A stretch of DNA of 64,000 nucleotides from Candidatus Obscuribacterales bacterium (GCA_031292355.1 JARLHI010000060.1:248001-312000); one strand, 5' to 3'. Positions 1-8,803 are shown, counted from the stretch's first letter. Program-made: numbers and translations. Notes: generated from the letters alone by a model not told the origin.

Positions 1-2179
1 GTACGTCCTTGAATATGTAACGCACCAAGGGCAGTTGCATCTCCAATGAATGCTCAACATCATGCACCCTTTCATTGACGACAAAATTAGGCAGATTAGC
101 AAGATGCTGGATTGCTTCTGTATCTAGTTTGAGCTTTCCAAAAGGCGTTGCGAATGCCGTGTCCGACGGAAGTACGGCACCACTAAGTTTCTTGTCGTAC
201 ATTGCATGCAGCGGACCAAGCAAAATTATCCTCTTTAGATTCCTTGGACCATTTTGCTTTGCCTCAAGGTACGCACGCATTGCGGCTATGCCTGAGTATC
301 GATAGGCTGCATGAGGGACGACTATCGCTGAGATTGGTGCCGAAATCTCTTGAGACCGTTTGTCGATGTTGGAGATAGCAAAACTTGCTCGCGGGCGAAG
401 TTGCGCTCTTTTCTTGAGTTCCTCAAACATTTTTTGCAAAACAGCCGGCTCTGCAGGATACCAACTGTCAGCAAACGCCATTGGGCGCTCTCCTGGCTCG
501 TTTAGCTTAGTTGCAGGTAAATAGTGTTCTACAAATTGGCGCCGCCACCAGTTTCCGGTTGTGCGGCGATCATGTTCTGTGGTGAATTGATAAATATATA
601 GGTCGGCTCGAATATATTTGGGAGGCCGATCTGGAAATGGATTTTTTTCGAGCAGCGAAAGAACTGACTGACTGCCTTGCAATAGCCGTTGTGTAAACGA
701 ATTGAGCCATGGATTTGTTGATGATGTTCCAAGAGCAGCAAATCGCATGCGCCAGTCTAAGCGAGGTTGATGCAGTAACAATGATGGTGGCGGTTTGTCT
801 AAGGCACCAAGGTGATATTCAAAGCTATAGGGCTGCCAATTTTGACCATCTTCGCTACCTTCGACTACGATTTCGAGCCGCTCGGTGCTGACCACAGGAT
901 ACAGTCCGTAACGACCTGTCAGATGATAACCTCCCAAAACCACATTCAAAGCTGGTCTCAAGCAGTCGCTAAATGATGATTTTGGCCAAAAAGTAGCAAT
1001 CGAGGAAAAGGCAGTCACACAGACAAAGCTTGCAACGGCCACTCGAGGCACAATTTTTCTACGTCCGGAAAGAGTTACCTTTGCTCCTTGCACGCTCGAT
1101 GGAGGGGCGGAATTACCAAGAAGGTTTTTAGTAATAAATTCTGGAATGAATCTTTTCAGGCAATGATCATCTAGCAAGATTAAACATAAAATAGCCGTCA
1201 GGATATTGATGAATCCATGATTTCCGGTGCCTAGCATCGCCACTTGCAAGAAAATCAAAGCAATTGCAGCAGCAATTCTCAGACGCCTTGGCGCAAAAAT
1301 TAGGAATGGAAATATCAATTCCATGACAAAGGTGACAAACACACCGATAGTTTGAAACCATTTTGGCAGGGCGAAAAGATACCAGGCAAGCTGGTTTGGG
1401 AGAAGTTGAGTTTCCCAATAGAACCCAAGCGCTGAAAAGTCGAGCCAGAGGCTACAGCCTCCGAGTAACTTGACCATTCCAGAACAAAACATCACTCGAA
1501 AGAGCATCCAGCGCAGTAAAAAAAGTGCTTGCGGATGATCGTGCGTTGTTTTTTTTCTTATGACTGGATCTACTAATGACCATGGCACAGCAAAGAGGGT
1601 TAGTAAGCCGCATTCCAGCAGCATATCGTCCCACTGAAAACCAAGAAAATAAACGACAGCATTCTTGAAAGACAAATAGAGCAGCCAACATAGAAGAAGG
1701 CTGACTCCCGGGAGGATTCCTAATATTAGTGCAACTGAAGACCCCATGCCGATAACAGTCAGGGCTTTCAAGAATGAGTCGCTGCTGTTAAACCAAAAGA
1801 GCGAAGGACGAAAGATAGGTGCGACGGCTCCATACTGGTCTCTGTATTCGTTTAACTGATTTGCGACCGGTAAAATTCCTTCACTGCCAGCAAGTCCTAA
1901 AATCTGACTGGACAGAGATGCGAATGCAATCAAAAAAATAATACCCAGAAGCTTGATGAAGAGCCATAGGGCTAGTTTGAATGAGTGCCGAAAATTGTTG
2001 TCGACGCTGACGATAATGCCTATCCTTGCGTTTAGCGATACAACATTATCTCTTATCTTGATGCAAAATTTCGATTGTCCATAGCATACGGCTGAGGGGA
2101 TTTGCCCTTCATCGACTTCTGTAGCATAGTGAGGTGAGATTTTTGAGAAAGAATTTTGCAGCGCTGCGAATGCTTGCAC
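1..2179 (-). CDS. Lipase maturation factor (LMF1/2-like) membrane domain fused to a MEMO domain, C-terminus off the window
   Basis: One uninterrupted frame of 726 codons enters from the left edge. Residues about 47-545 match the LMF family, which in vertebrates helps lipases fold; the bacterial role is unknown. Visible hallmarks in order are GSEGILPV, FQWDDMLLE, FCSGMVKLLGG, WETQLLPNQLAWY, GTGNHGFINIL, LLDDH, VVEGSEDGQNWQ, HQPRLDWRMRFAALG and NWWRRQF, with many hydrophobic segments between. Residues about 570-726 match MEMO / AmmeMemoRadiSam protein B: FADSWYPAEPAVL, VVPHAAYRYSG, ILLGPLHAM, ATPFGKLKLD and EHSLEMQLPLV. The two histidines matching metal ligands of human Memo1 are kept; the third ligand would lie off the window. 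The GTG at 2179 is the first plausible start after an in-frame TGA at 2249-2251. It has no Shine-Dalgarno (SD) sequence, so the start is uncertain and a frameshift at the 5' end is possible. Domain calls are firm; the function of the fusion is inference. Confidence 0.85.
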   Translation of the reverse strand, partial: MQAFAALQNSFSKISPHYATEVDEGQIPSAVCYGQSKFCIKIRDNVVSLNARIGIIVSVDNNFRHSFKLALWLFIKLLGIIFLIAFASLSSQILGLAGSEGILPVANQLNEYRDQYGAVAPIFRPSLFWFNSSDSFLKALTVIGMGSSVALILGILPGVSLLLCWLLYLSFKNAVVYFLGFQWDDMLLECGLLTLFAVPWSLVDPVIRKKTTHDHPQALFLLRWMLFRVMFCSGMVKLLGGCSLWLDFSALGFYWETQLLPNQLAWYLFALPKWFQTIGVFVTFVMELIFPFLIFAPRRLRIAAAIALIFLQVAMLGTGNHGFINILTAILCLILLDDHCLKRFIPEFITKNLLGNSAPPSSVQGAKVTLSGRRKIVPRVAVASFVCVTAFSSIATFWPKSSFSDCLRPALNVVLGGYHLTGRYGLYPVVSTERLEIVVEGSEDGQNWQPYSFEYHLGALDKPPPSLLLHQPRLDWRMRFAALGTSSTNPWLNSFTQRLLQGSQSVLSLLEKNPFPDRPPKYIRADLYIYQFTTEHDRRTTGNWWRRQFVEHYLPATKLNEPGERPMAFADSWYPAEPAVLQKMFEELKKRAQLRPRASFAISNIDKRSQEISAPISAIVVPHAAYRYSGIAAMRAYLEAKQNGPRNLKRIILLGPLHAMYDKKLSGAVLPSDTAFATPFGKLKLDTEAIQHLANLPNFVVNERVHDVEHSLEMQLPLVRYIFKDV

Positions 2180-2610
2180 ATCAGTTGAAAAGTCTTGAGC
2201 TTTGGATGTGGTCGGTGGCCTAAAGCCGATTGATCGGTAAAAGCCAATTCACGCGGCGAATAATCTCTTTGTGGCGATGTTGCTGAATATTTAGTGCACC
2301 ACTTCGCTCGTTCAGCACACGTAAACGACAATGATACAAATTCGCGCAATGAATGGCAGAGCAATCAAATGCGAATTTGTTCCCGAATTATTCACTCTCG
2401 TAAAGATAGTTCGTAGCAAATAGGATACCGTCACTTCTCGTGTACATGTCTCTTAATCACATTCTTGCTCAGCTGGGCAAAACTCTTTCATTTAAATTTC
2501 ACTAGCAATTCAAATGTAGTTTATGGTCTATAATTACACTAAGAGTGTTCAATCTAATGGTTTTGTGATCGATGGATTAGCACTAATTTTTTGGAATCCC
2601 TATGTAACGG
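2180..2610. other. Intergenic region between divergent genes
   Basis: This 431-base stretch separates the LMF-MEMO gene from the XRE regulator. I see a consensus -10 box facing right at 2529-2534 and otherwise AT-rich sequence without a convincing gene. Open frames on the minus strand here continue into other frames of the LMF gene and look like shadows. Confidence 0.5.
2529..2534 (+). promoter_or_regulatory. -10 box (TATAAT) for the XRE regulator
   Basis: A perfect TATAAT lies 77 bases before the XRE start. No good -35 hexamer is visible 16-18 bases upstream, so this is a moderate call from the -10 alone. Confidence 0.4.
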
Positions 2611-2910
2611 ATGGTAGCAATAATGGCACAGGCAGCGCGGAGCACACGCATTTCTCCAGAACAGGAATTGCTTTATAGCTTGGGTGAAGTTGTTCGCAAA
2701 CGCAGACTCGCACTCAATCTCTCGCAAGAGGAGTTAGCAGGACGAGCAGGAGTTCATAGAACTTATTTGAGCGATATCGAACGGGGCGCTCGTAACATCA
2801 CAATTACAGTGTTAACAAGATTGGCTGATGCACTGGATGTGAAAGTTTCACGATTGTTTCGTTTGACTGAACAGCAAGTCATCGACAGACCAAAAGGTCG
2901 CGCTCGATAA
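2611..2910 (+). CDS. XRE-family helix-turn-helix transcriptional regulator
   Basis: A 99-residue DNA-binding protein made almost entirely of one HTH_3/XRE domain (residues about 20-85). The helix-turn-helix reads LSQEELAGRAGVHRTYLSDI, followed by ERGARNITITVLTRLADALD, close to the family consensus. No sensor or protease domain is attached, so it is probably a simple dimeric repressor. The first ATG (2611) has no clear SD; the second in-frame ATG at 2623 is an alternative. The gene stands alone, with its own -10 box and a terminator that overlaps its stop codon. Its targets are unknown; the divergent LMF-MEMO gene is an obvious candidate but nothing in the sequence proves it. Confidence 0.9.
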   Translation: MVAIMAQAARSTRISPEQELLYSLGEVVRKRRLALNLSQEELAGRAGVHRTYLSDIERGARNITITVLTRLADALDVKVSRLFRLTEQQVIDRPKGRAR

Positions 2911-2926
2911 ACAGTGCGACCTTTTG
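2891..2926 (+). terminator. Hairpin overlapping the stop codon of the XRE gene
   Basis: A perfect 11-bp inverted repeat (2891-2901 and 2916-2926) with a 14-base loop that contains the TAA stop. The T-run after it is short, so termination may need the second hairpin just downstream. Confidence 0.55.
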
Positions 2927-2941
2927 GATGTAAATCGTTTG

Positions 2942-2973
2942 AAGGAGGTCTGGGTCTAACCAGGTCTCCTTTT
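2942..2973 (+). terminator. Second hairpin between convergent genes
   Basis: A 12-bp stem (2942-2953 with 2960-2971, two G-U wobbles) with a 6-base loop, ending in TTTT. It lies between the convergent XRE gene and the membrane-protein gene and could serve both. Confidence 0.55.
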
Positions 2974-2976
2974 CAT

Positions 2977-3564
2977 TTACGCTGGAGTTGCGCCTGACGC
3001 CAAACTTTCATGCAACGTCTTCTGCCACACTTCTACGTTTTCATAATTCTTGCCGTAATCAAAAACGGCATTTTTAGAAGTGCAACGACTGATACAGCGT
3101 AACTTCCAAGTGTCATCTTGCATTGAGGCAATTTCGACTATCAGTTCTTCACCTGGTGAGCGCCAGCTTGCACCAGTCGTGGCTTTCGTGACATTGCTGG
3201 TTGTGTCGACAGAAACGCTTTGAATGCACGGCACCGTAAGTAGTGCTTGTTTGGTTGCCTGGGTAACATCTTTGGCTGAACCTGTTACGACCACTTCGCG
3301 AGTCTGTTCAAGGTCCCAGATTTCTTTGTAGAGACCTTTGGCCAAAAATAAATGGGTCGAAAAATCTAGCGGCAACATCACTGCCAGCAGAAGAAAGGAA
3401 GACAGCAGACCAATAATCAGCCCCGCTTTCCAGGCCATTTGAGCGGCATTGGCATCATGCCCGACGACTACGAAAAAGATAAAGACCAGCAGCCCGCAAC
3501 CGCCACCGAAGCAGAGGGTATTCACGACCAGAGCGCGGATGATGCGAGCTATATAACGGGACAT
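2977..3564 (-). CDS. Hypothetical membrane protein with two N-terminal spans
   Basis: A 195-residue protein I do not recognise. Two long hydrophobic segments are visible near residues 10-35 and 45-65, followed by a soluble domain of about 125 residues that probably faces the cytoplasm. The soluble part has alternating strand-like stretches (EVVVTGSAKDV, SVSVDTTSNV, EELIVEIASM, WKLRCISRC) that could be a small alpha/beta sandwich, but I cannot assign a family. It is the last gene of a minus-strand cluster (TPR protein, zinc-ribbon protein, 49-residue protein, this one), 64 bases after the 49-residue gene. Confidence 0.75.
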   Translation of the reverse strand: MSRYIARIIRALVVNTLCFGGGCGLLVFIFFVVVGHDANAAQMAWKAGLIIGLLSSFLLLAVMLPLDFSTHLFLAKGLYKEIWDLEQTREVVVTGSAKDVTQATKQALLTVPCIQSVSVDTTSNVTKATTGASWRSPGEELIVEIASMQDDTWKLRCISRCTSKNAVFDYGKNYENVEVWQKTLHESLASGATPA

Positions 3565-3628
3565 AATAGGCTTCCAACTATTTCAAATTTTTTAGGTCGA
3601 CTGCAATTGACTCAAGATTAACTCAAGG

Positions 3629-3778
3629 TTAAGAGGATTGAGCTTCTGAGTTGTCGTCTAAATCAGTTTTCTGCGGCTCCATCTCTTGTTTGATGTACCA
3701 GCGCAGGAAACGAAAAAGCATGTACATAGGAGGCATGAATACAAAAGCAGCGAATAGCTTATCGATTATTCGAAACAT
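3629..3778 (-). CDS. Small 49-residue membrane-associated protein
   Basis: A short gene whose ATG overlaps the stop of the upstream gene (TAATG at 3776-3780), the usual sign of translational coupling. The product starts MFRIIDKLFAAFVFMPPMYM, giving one hydrophobic segment, then basic residues, then an acidic tail ending in SEAQSS. No family is recognised. It sits between the zinc-ribbon gene and the two-span membrane protein, so it may belong to a small membrane complex; that role is inference. Confidence 0.6.
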   Translation of the reverse strand: MFRIIDKLFAAFVFMPPMYMLFRFLRWYIKQEMEPQKTDLDDNSEAQSS

Positions 3779-4245
3779 TACATATCCTCTTCCGCTAAAG
3801 CTGTGTCAGCATCTTCAGTCAGTTTAACGCCTTCTGCTTCAATATCTTGTGCGTCCACCGATTCTAATTCTAATTCTTCGACATGTATATCTTTACTACT
3901 GTTGTCCTCGAGTTCCTGCGTGTCTGCAGATTCAGTGATTTCTAGGGATTCGAGGCCGATATCTTCCACTAGTTCTTGTAAAGCAAGTTCATTCAATTGA
4001 TTGAGCTTACCTTGAGCTAGAGCCACACGGGCCGCTAGCTTGTCGGCCGCCGTGCGCTTGGGAAAGAGCCTGGCCCGGCACTTTGTGCAAAAACAATAGC
4101 TGCCTTCGCTCAGGTGACCGAAATCAGCCTGTTTGAAACCGATCGGTAAATAGGCTCGTGTTGAAACCAGTCGTCGGTCCAGACCTTTTAGTCTGCGCTG
4201 GTATATGCGAACGTATTCGTGCCTGCAGGGTTTTTCCTCATTCAT
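3778..4245 (-). CDS. Zinc-ribbon-like protein with acidic C-terminus
   Basis: A 155-residue hypothetical protein. The N-terminal third has a Cys/His group (CRHEY near residue 7 and CFCTKCRARLF near residue 52) that looks like a zinc-binding knuckle. The second half is strongly acidic (repeated LE, EE, ED), as in proteins that bind basic partners. The gene ends with a stop/start overlap onto the 49-residue gene and lies 24 bases after the TPR gene, so the three are probably cotranscribed. Function unknown. Confidence 0.7.
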   Translation of the reverse strand: MNEEKPCRHEYVRIYQRRLKGLDRRLVSTRAYLPIGFKQADFGHLSEGSYCFCTKCRARLFPKRTAADKLAARVALAQGKLNQLNELALQELVEDIGLESLEITESADTQELEDNSSKDIHVEELELESVDAQDIEAEGVKLTEDADTALAEEDM

Positions 4246-4269
4246 GCGTTCATTAAATCACGATTTAGA

Positions 4270-5787
4270 CTAAAGTTTCACGACAGGAAATTCTCGCAGC
4301 AAACGACCTTTCCAGAAAAGAATGACACTTAGCTGATGGTCGGCCTTGACGATGTTAGGACAGGAAAAGTACAACGAGCGACTGGCTCCTAGTTCAAATG
4401 GCGCTGATTGGGGAGTGGCCACGGACATTGCCACCGAACCAGTGGGATGTCTTGCCGTGTTATCGAAGAAAACGGCTGTCAATGTCAAATCATTCAAAGC
4501 CTGAGTGCTAACGTTTTTGATTTTGATTTCGCCTTCCGGTGTCAAACTCCCCTTCGCTAACCAGATTCGAGAAAAGCTAAGAGCAATCGGCAAATTATGT
4601 TGATCGTCGACAGTGTTCTTCTTGTCCGGACTGTTTTTTTCTTCGTCGTCATCTTTATCTTTGGTTAAATCAGTCAATTGCTCCAGGACGCGCTCAGCGT
4701 GCCCTTGTACGGCTAGAGCTTCTTGAATTTTATTCTGCTTCTTCAACTGACTCGACCAGTCGAGCAAAACCGAATGCAATTCTTTCAATAATTCCGGTTT
4801 CTGGCGCAGGTCAGTTGCGTCTTCGAAAGCCCTGACGGCACCAGGATAATTGCCTAACTTTAGATCAAGCGAGGCAAGAAGCTGGAAATTTTCCACACTT
4901 TTTTCTTTGTCTGTCAGTTCAATTAGTGCAGTCTGCGCTTTTGCATAATCTTTCTGAACGCAGGCTAGCTCAACTATCTTGTGCCTTGCTTCGAGATTGT
5001 TGCTATCTGATTTTGCAACAAGGTCGTAATTTGCAATTGCTTGATCCAGCTTTTTCTGTCTGGCATAGATAGAGCCCAAAATCATTCGCGTCGCTGGTTC
5101 ATCGCTTACGGCGACACTTTTCTCGAGAATTGCTTGAGCTTTGTCATCATTGTCGTCAGCTTCAGCAATGGTGGCAGACTGTCTGTATGCTTCACTCAGT
5201 TTGTGTCGGATTACGGCACCTAGCTGATCGCTTATCTCTGGAAGCAATGCATAAGCCGATTCCAGATGTTCAACAGCTTGGGGTAAATCAGTTGTTTGAA
5301 GTTTGTCTGCCCACTTCAAATACATTTTTGCTTGACTTTCGCTGAGACTTTTGGGTGGACAACCTTTGGTTGCTGAGCGATACAGTTCTCTTGCTTCCTC
5401 ATAATCGCCTTTGATTTCGTAATACGAAGCGTAAGAAAGCACTGTGCTCGCCATTGAATCGTTGGAGACATTCATTCTCAATGCCGTATCTAAGGCCAGG
5501 CGCCCCTCGGCGACTCGATCTGTGTGTAGATAAGCTTGCGCAAGCCAGGGAAATAAACGGACATTATCTGGTTGTTGTTTTGACAGGTCTTCTAAAATTG
5601 GTAGAGCCGCAGCCGCTTTGCCAGATTTTATCAAATAAATTGCATGCTGATATGGAGTTTCCCGTGGACGTAGAAAAAATACAATCCAGGCGATTAGGCC
5701 AGTTAAACCGATAGCCAGGATTACTCCTTGCCATAATTTGAAGTGGTTTTTCTCGGGCGGCTTCTTCGCCGAAGGTTGAGCGTTCAA
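4270..5787 (-). CDS. Membrane-anchored TPR protein with a C-terminal beta-sandwich domain
   Basis: A 505-residue protein. A single span near residues 20-40 (VILAIGLTGLIAWIVFFL) anchors it with the bulk probably outside the cytoplasm. Residues about 45-350 are tetratricopeptide repeats, shown by recurrent A-x3-Y and P-D-N motifs such as QQPDNVRLFPWLAQAYL. A charged linker (KDKDDDEEKNSPDKK) leads to a domain of about 100 residues (ALSFSRIWLAKGSL, EIKIKNVSTQAL, LTLTAVFFDN) that resembles the FxLYD/Ig-like beta-sandwich. The start is TTG at 5787. It is the first gene of the minus-strand cluster. A scaffold role is typical of the family; the partner is unknown. Confidence 0.8.
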   Translation of the reverse strand: MNAQPSAKKPPEKNHFKLWQGVILAIGLTGLIAWIVFFLRPRETPYQHAIYLIKSGKAAAALPILEDLSKQQPDNVRLFPWLAQAYLHTDRVAEGRLALDTALRMNVSNDSMASTVLSYASYYEIKGDYEEARELYRSATKGCPPKSLSESQAKMYLKWADKLQTTDLPQAVEHLESAYALLPEISDQLGAVIRHKLSEAYRQSATIAEADDNDDKAQAILEKSVAVSDEPATRMILGSIYARQKKLDQAIANYDLVAKSDSNNLEARHKIVELACVQKDYAKAQTALIELTDKEKSVENFQLLASLDLKLGNYPGAVRAFEDATDLRQKPELLKELHSVLLDWSSQLKKQNKIQEALAVQGHAERVLEQLTDLTKDKDDDEEKNSPDKKNTVDDQHNLPIALSFSRIWLAKGSLTPEGEIKIKNVSTQALNDLTLTAVFFDNTARHPTGSVAMSVATPQSAPFELGASRSLYFSCPNIVKADHQLSVILFWKGRLLREFPVVKL

Positions 5788-5836
5788 AAAACTTTTCTCG
5801 ATAGTGGTTCGGTATAAAGACCGCTCACAACAAAGC

Positions 5837-5842
5837 TATAAT
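5837..5842 (+). promoter_or_regulatory. -10 box just ahead of the hydrolase gene
   Basis: TATAAT lies 9 bases before the ATG at 5852. If it is used, transcription would begin almost at the start codon, giving a near-leaderless message. That fits the absence of an SD sequence before the ATG. Confidence 0.4.
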
Positions 5843-5851
5843 AACTGGTCT

Positions 5852-6751
5852 ATGAGTATAGAGATTAACCTGACGCCAACCGCTTCGTTGCTGGAAATCG
5901 AGCGGTTGTTTGATAATTCTGACGCCTCCTTAACAAAGAGAGCGCCAATAAAAGCTCGTACCTGGGGACCTGCCTCGGGCTGTTATGCTGGCGCCTTGCT
6001 GGTGCATGGATTGGGAGCGCATAGTGGCTGGTTTGAGGCCATGGGGCGGCGATTGAAAGTAAATCGCATTTTCGTTCTTGCTTACGATCAAATTGGCTTT
6101 GGTAAACGGCAGAGCACCGATTTATCATCATATGATGACTGGATTGAAGATCTCGTCGCCGCTTTTGAATATCAGCAAAGCGCTATCGGTGACAAACCTC
6201 TGTATGTTATGGCTAACAGTATGGGGGCGGCCGTCGCTCTCAAAGCAATCAGTCGCAAGCGCATTAAACCAGCGGGCCTTGCCCTCTTTTCGCCCGGTCT
6301 CGAGGGCAACCACGAGACCTTTAAGTTGACTTATCGACTACGCGCGCTCTTTCAAGCCCTGACTGCGCCTGAATCTCTGTTGACATTGCCTTATGGTCCA
6401 GATCTCGTTACTCGCGATGAGTTTGTGCGTAAATGGATAGCCAACGATCCAGATATGCGGCTCACCATGCCAGCCAAGATACTATTGGAAATATTGAAAA
6501 TGACGAGAGGTATTGTCGGCGACGCGCGCAATGTGCACTGCCCGACGATTATGTTGAACGCTGGCATTGATAAACTTGTGGACACATCGCTAAATCAGCG
6601 CTTCTTTGAGAAGCTCGGCGCGGTGAAGAAGTCGCAACATACTTATGCGCAAGCTTTCCACGATCTGATGTTCGATCCGGTGCTTGATGAGGTCGTTTCG
6701 GCGTTATTGACATGGATGAAGGAGCTAAATTCGACTGTGGGCACCAGCTAG
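5852..6751 (+). CDS. Alpha/beta hydrolase, monoacylglycerol lipase / S33-like
   Basis: A 299-residue serine hydrolase of the Hydrolase_4 type, probably acting on lipid esters. The oxyanion-hole motif VHGLGAHSGW, the strand YDQIGFGKR, the nucleophile elbow MANSMGAA, the acid loop NAGIDKLVDT and the final AFHDLMFDP supply the Ser-Asp-His triad. The elbow is N-S-M-G rather than the usual G-x-S-x-G, with Ala in the first Gly position, which occurs in some family members. No signal peptide is present, so it should be cytoplasmic. I prefer ATG 5852 to an in-frame GTG at 5804 because of the -10 box position. It precedes an acyl-CoA ligase, so the pair could release and activate fatty acids; that link is inference. 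Confidence 0.88.
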   Translation: MSIEINLTPTASLLEIERLFDNSDASLTKRAPIKARTWGPASGCYAGALLVHGLGAHSGWFEAMGRRLKVNRIFVLAYDQIGFGKRQSTDLSSYDDWIEDLVAAFEYQQSAIGDKPLYVMANSMGAAVALKAISRKRIKPAGLALFSPGLEGNHETFKLTYRLRALFQALTAPESLLTLPYGPDLVTRDEFVRKWIANDPDMRLTMPAKILLEILKMTRGIVGDARNVHCPTIMLNAGIDKLVDTSLNQRFFEKLGAVKKSQHTYAQAFHDLMFDPVLDEVVSALLTWMKELNSTVGTS

Positions 6752-6906
6752 TTAAGGAATATTCATTGTTTATGTGTCTGGCAGGTCATCTTATGGCTGT
6801 CAAGACCGTGCTGGTAAAGGTTTTTGCCCTCCTTAAGGCTTTTTTTGTCGAGCGCGGAAGCGCATGGGCAGCCAATTCAGCGGAAGCGATTACAATCGGA
6901 ACTAAG

Positions 6907-6912
6907 TATAAT
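6907..6912 (+). promoter_or_regulatory. -10 box for the acyl-CoA ligase gene
   Basis: TATAAT 40 bases before the GTG start at 6953. A -35 box is not convincing. Confidence 0.4.
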
Positions 6913-6952
6913 AGAGTGGCGTCAGTTTAACTAAAAGCCCGAGGTTCTTTAA

Positions 6953-8803
6953 GTGTATAAAAACCTTGCCCACATGTTCTTCGATCGCTCAAGTGGCCGG
7001 CTTGCGCAGCCAGCGGTGAGTTTCAAGGATGGGCGCAACGGCTACACCAATTTGACCTGGCAACAATTTCAAACGATGGTTGAAGAACTGGGTTTCGGTT
7101 TAGCAAGCTATGGTCTTGTCCCCGGAGATTCAGTTGCCATTTTCGCTCAAGGATCGCCGAATTGGATTGGCGCTGACTTTGCCACCATCATTAATGGTGG
7201 CAAAAGTGTTCCTATTTATCCGACAAGTTCTCAATCTGACATAGAATCAATCCTTGCGAATTCAGAGGCCAAATTCGTTTTCGTCCAGGACGAGAAGCTT
7301 CTGAAAAAGGTAAACGCTGTGCGCGCGCAATTGCCAGCATTACAGCAAGCAGTTTTGATCAAGGCGACAAGTAGCGAGGGCGCCGATAGGCCGGACGACG
7401 GTTTTATCACTTTTGAAAAACTGCGTGAAGTCGGTCGCGATTTCGCTACAAAGCAGCCATCTTTACTTAAAGAAAGAGCCGAGCAAATCAATCTGGAAGA
7501 TCCCGCGACACTTATCTATACCTCTGGCACTACAGGCACGCCTAAAGGTGCTGTGATTACTCATAGAAACATTTTGTCGGTGCTTGCGGCTATACAGCCA
7601 GTGTTGCCTATTTCGGAAGCTGACGTTTATTTGTCGTACTTGCCGCTTTCACACGTTTTTGAACGAATTTGCGGTGAATTCTACTGGGCATATTCGGGTG
7701 GTATTTATGCTTTTGCAGAAAGTATCGAAACCATGGCGAAAAATCTTGGTGAGGTTGAACCGACCATGATTCTGGTTGTACCAAGAGTGCTCGATCGCAT
7801 TTATAACAAAGTTAAAAGTGGCATCTCTGGCGCTTCTCCACGAGCTCAAAAGCTTATTGAATGGGCTCTTGAAGTAGGTAAAGAAGTGGTGCGTGCTAAG
7901 TCAGAAGGCAAACAAATACGTCTGGCGCTGAAGTTGAAACATGCGATTTCAGAGAAGTTGGTGTTTAAGAAATTACGAGAGCGCATTGGTAAGCGTCTAC
8001 GGCTGGTCGTTTCGGGCGGTGCTCCTGCTACTCCATCGGCTATTGAATTTTTCAATGCCATCGGTATTTGCACTCTGGAAGGTTATGGTCTAACTGAGAC
8101 CTGCGCACCATCGCATGTCAATTTGATGAACAAAGTCAAAATCGGCACAGTCGGCCCACAACTTCCGTCTGTTGAAATGAAAATCGCTGAAGATGGTGAA
8201 ATTCTTTTGCGCGGACCATCAATTGTGCAAAGCTATTTTAGGAATGATGAAGCTTCCGAAGAAGCATTTAAGGATGGTTGGTTTCATACAGGTGATATTG
8301 GCACTGTAGACGGTGACAATTTCTTGCGCATTACGGACCGCAAGAAAGATTTGATTATCAATTCTGCAGGCAAAAATATTGCTCCGCAAAGAATCGAGGC
8401 CATTATCAAAAGCGTTCCTTTAGTTAGTCAGGCTGTAGTTTTTGGCGATAAGCAAAAAGCTCTTGTCGCCCTCATTACACTCGACGAACACACAGCCATT
8501 GAATATGCTAGAGAGAAAAACTGGGAGTTCAACGCCTTTGAAGACCTTGTTTCGAATCCTGAGATAACCAACTATTTGAAGAAAGAAATTCGTCTGCGTT
8601 CAGGTCAACTGGCAGATTACGAGCAGGTGAAGAAGTTTCGCGTGCTCCCGCAAGATCTTTCTGTCGACAGTGGTGAACTGACGGCTACTCTGAAGGTTAA
8701 GCGCCCAGCTATCTCCAGTCGCTATGCAGATATTATTCAAGAACTGTATAGTGAGAAAGCAAGTTCAGGTGGTGATTCGGAACTGGCTAAAGGCAGACGT
8801 TAG
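6953..8803 (+). CDS. Long-chain fatty acid-CoA ligase (AMP-binding)
   Basis: A 616-residue adenylate-forming enzyme that activates fatty acids with ATP and CoA. The P-loop-like motif IYTSGTTGTPKGAVITH (near residue 190), the GYGLTETCAPS motif, the HTGDIGTVDGD motif and the hinge/lysine region ITDRKKDLIINSAGKNIAP are all intact. Length and motif order fit the long-chain FadD/FACL branch rather than acetyl-CoA synthetase. The start is GTG with a GAGG SD at 6941-6944. It follows the hydrolase gene on the same strand after 201 bases and has its own -10 box. Exact substrate chain length cannot be read from the sequence. Confidence 0.93.
   Translation: MYKNLAHMFFDRSSGRLAQPAVSFKDGRNGYTNLTWQQFQTMVEELGFGLASYGLVPGDSVAIFAQGSPNWIGADFATIINGGKSVPIYPTSSQSDIESILANSEAKFVFVQDEKLLKKVNAVRAQLPALQQAVLIKATSSEGADRPDDGFITFEKLREVGRDFATKQPSLLKERAEQINLEDPATLIYTSGTTGTPKGAVITHRNILSVLAAIQPVLPISEADVYLSYLPLSHVFERICGEFYWAYSGGIYAFAESIETMAKNLGEVEPTMILVVPRVLDRIYNKVKSGISGASPRAQKLIEWALEVGKEVVRAKSEGKQIRLALKLKHAISEKLVFKKLRERIGKRLRLVVSGGAPATPSAIEFFNAIGICTLEGYGLTETCAPSHVNLMNKVKIGTVGPQLPSVEMKIAEDGEILLRGPSIVQSYFRNDEASEEAFKDGWFHTGDIGTVDGDNFLRITDRKKDLIINSAGKNIAPQRIEAIIKSVPLVSQAVVFGDKQKALVALITLDEHTAIEYAREKNWEFNAFEDLVSNPEITNYLKKEIRLRSGQLADYEQVKKFRVLPQDLSVDSGELTATLKVKRPAISSRYADIIQELYSEKASSGGDSELAKGRR

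Noticed and set aside
6818..6848. A terminator after the hydrolase gene
   Set aside because: There is a T7 run but only a 3-4 bp stem before it, too weak to support.
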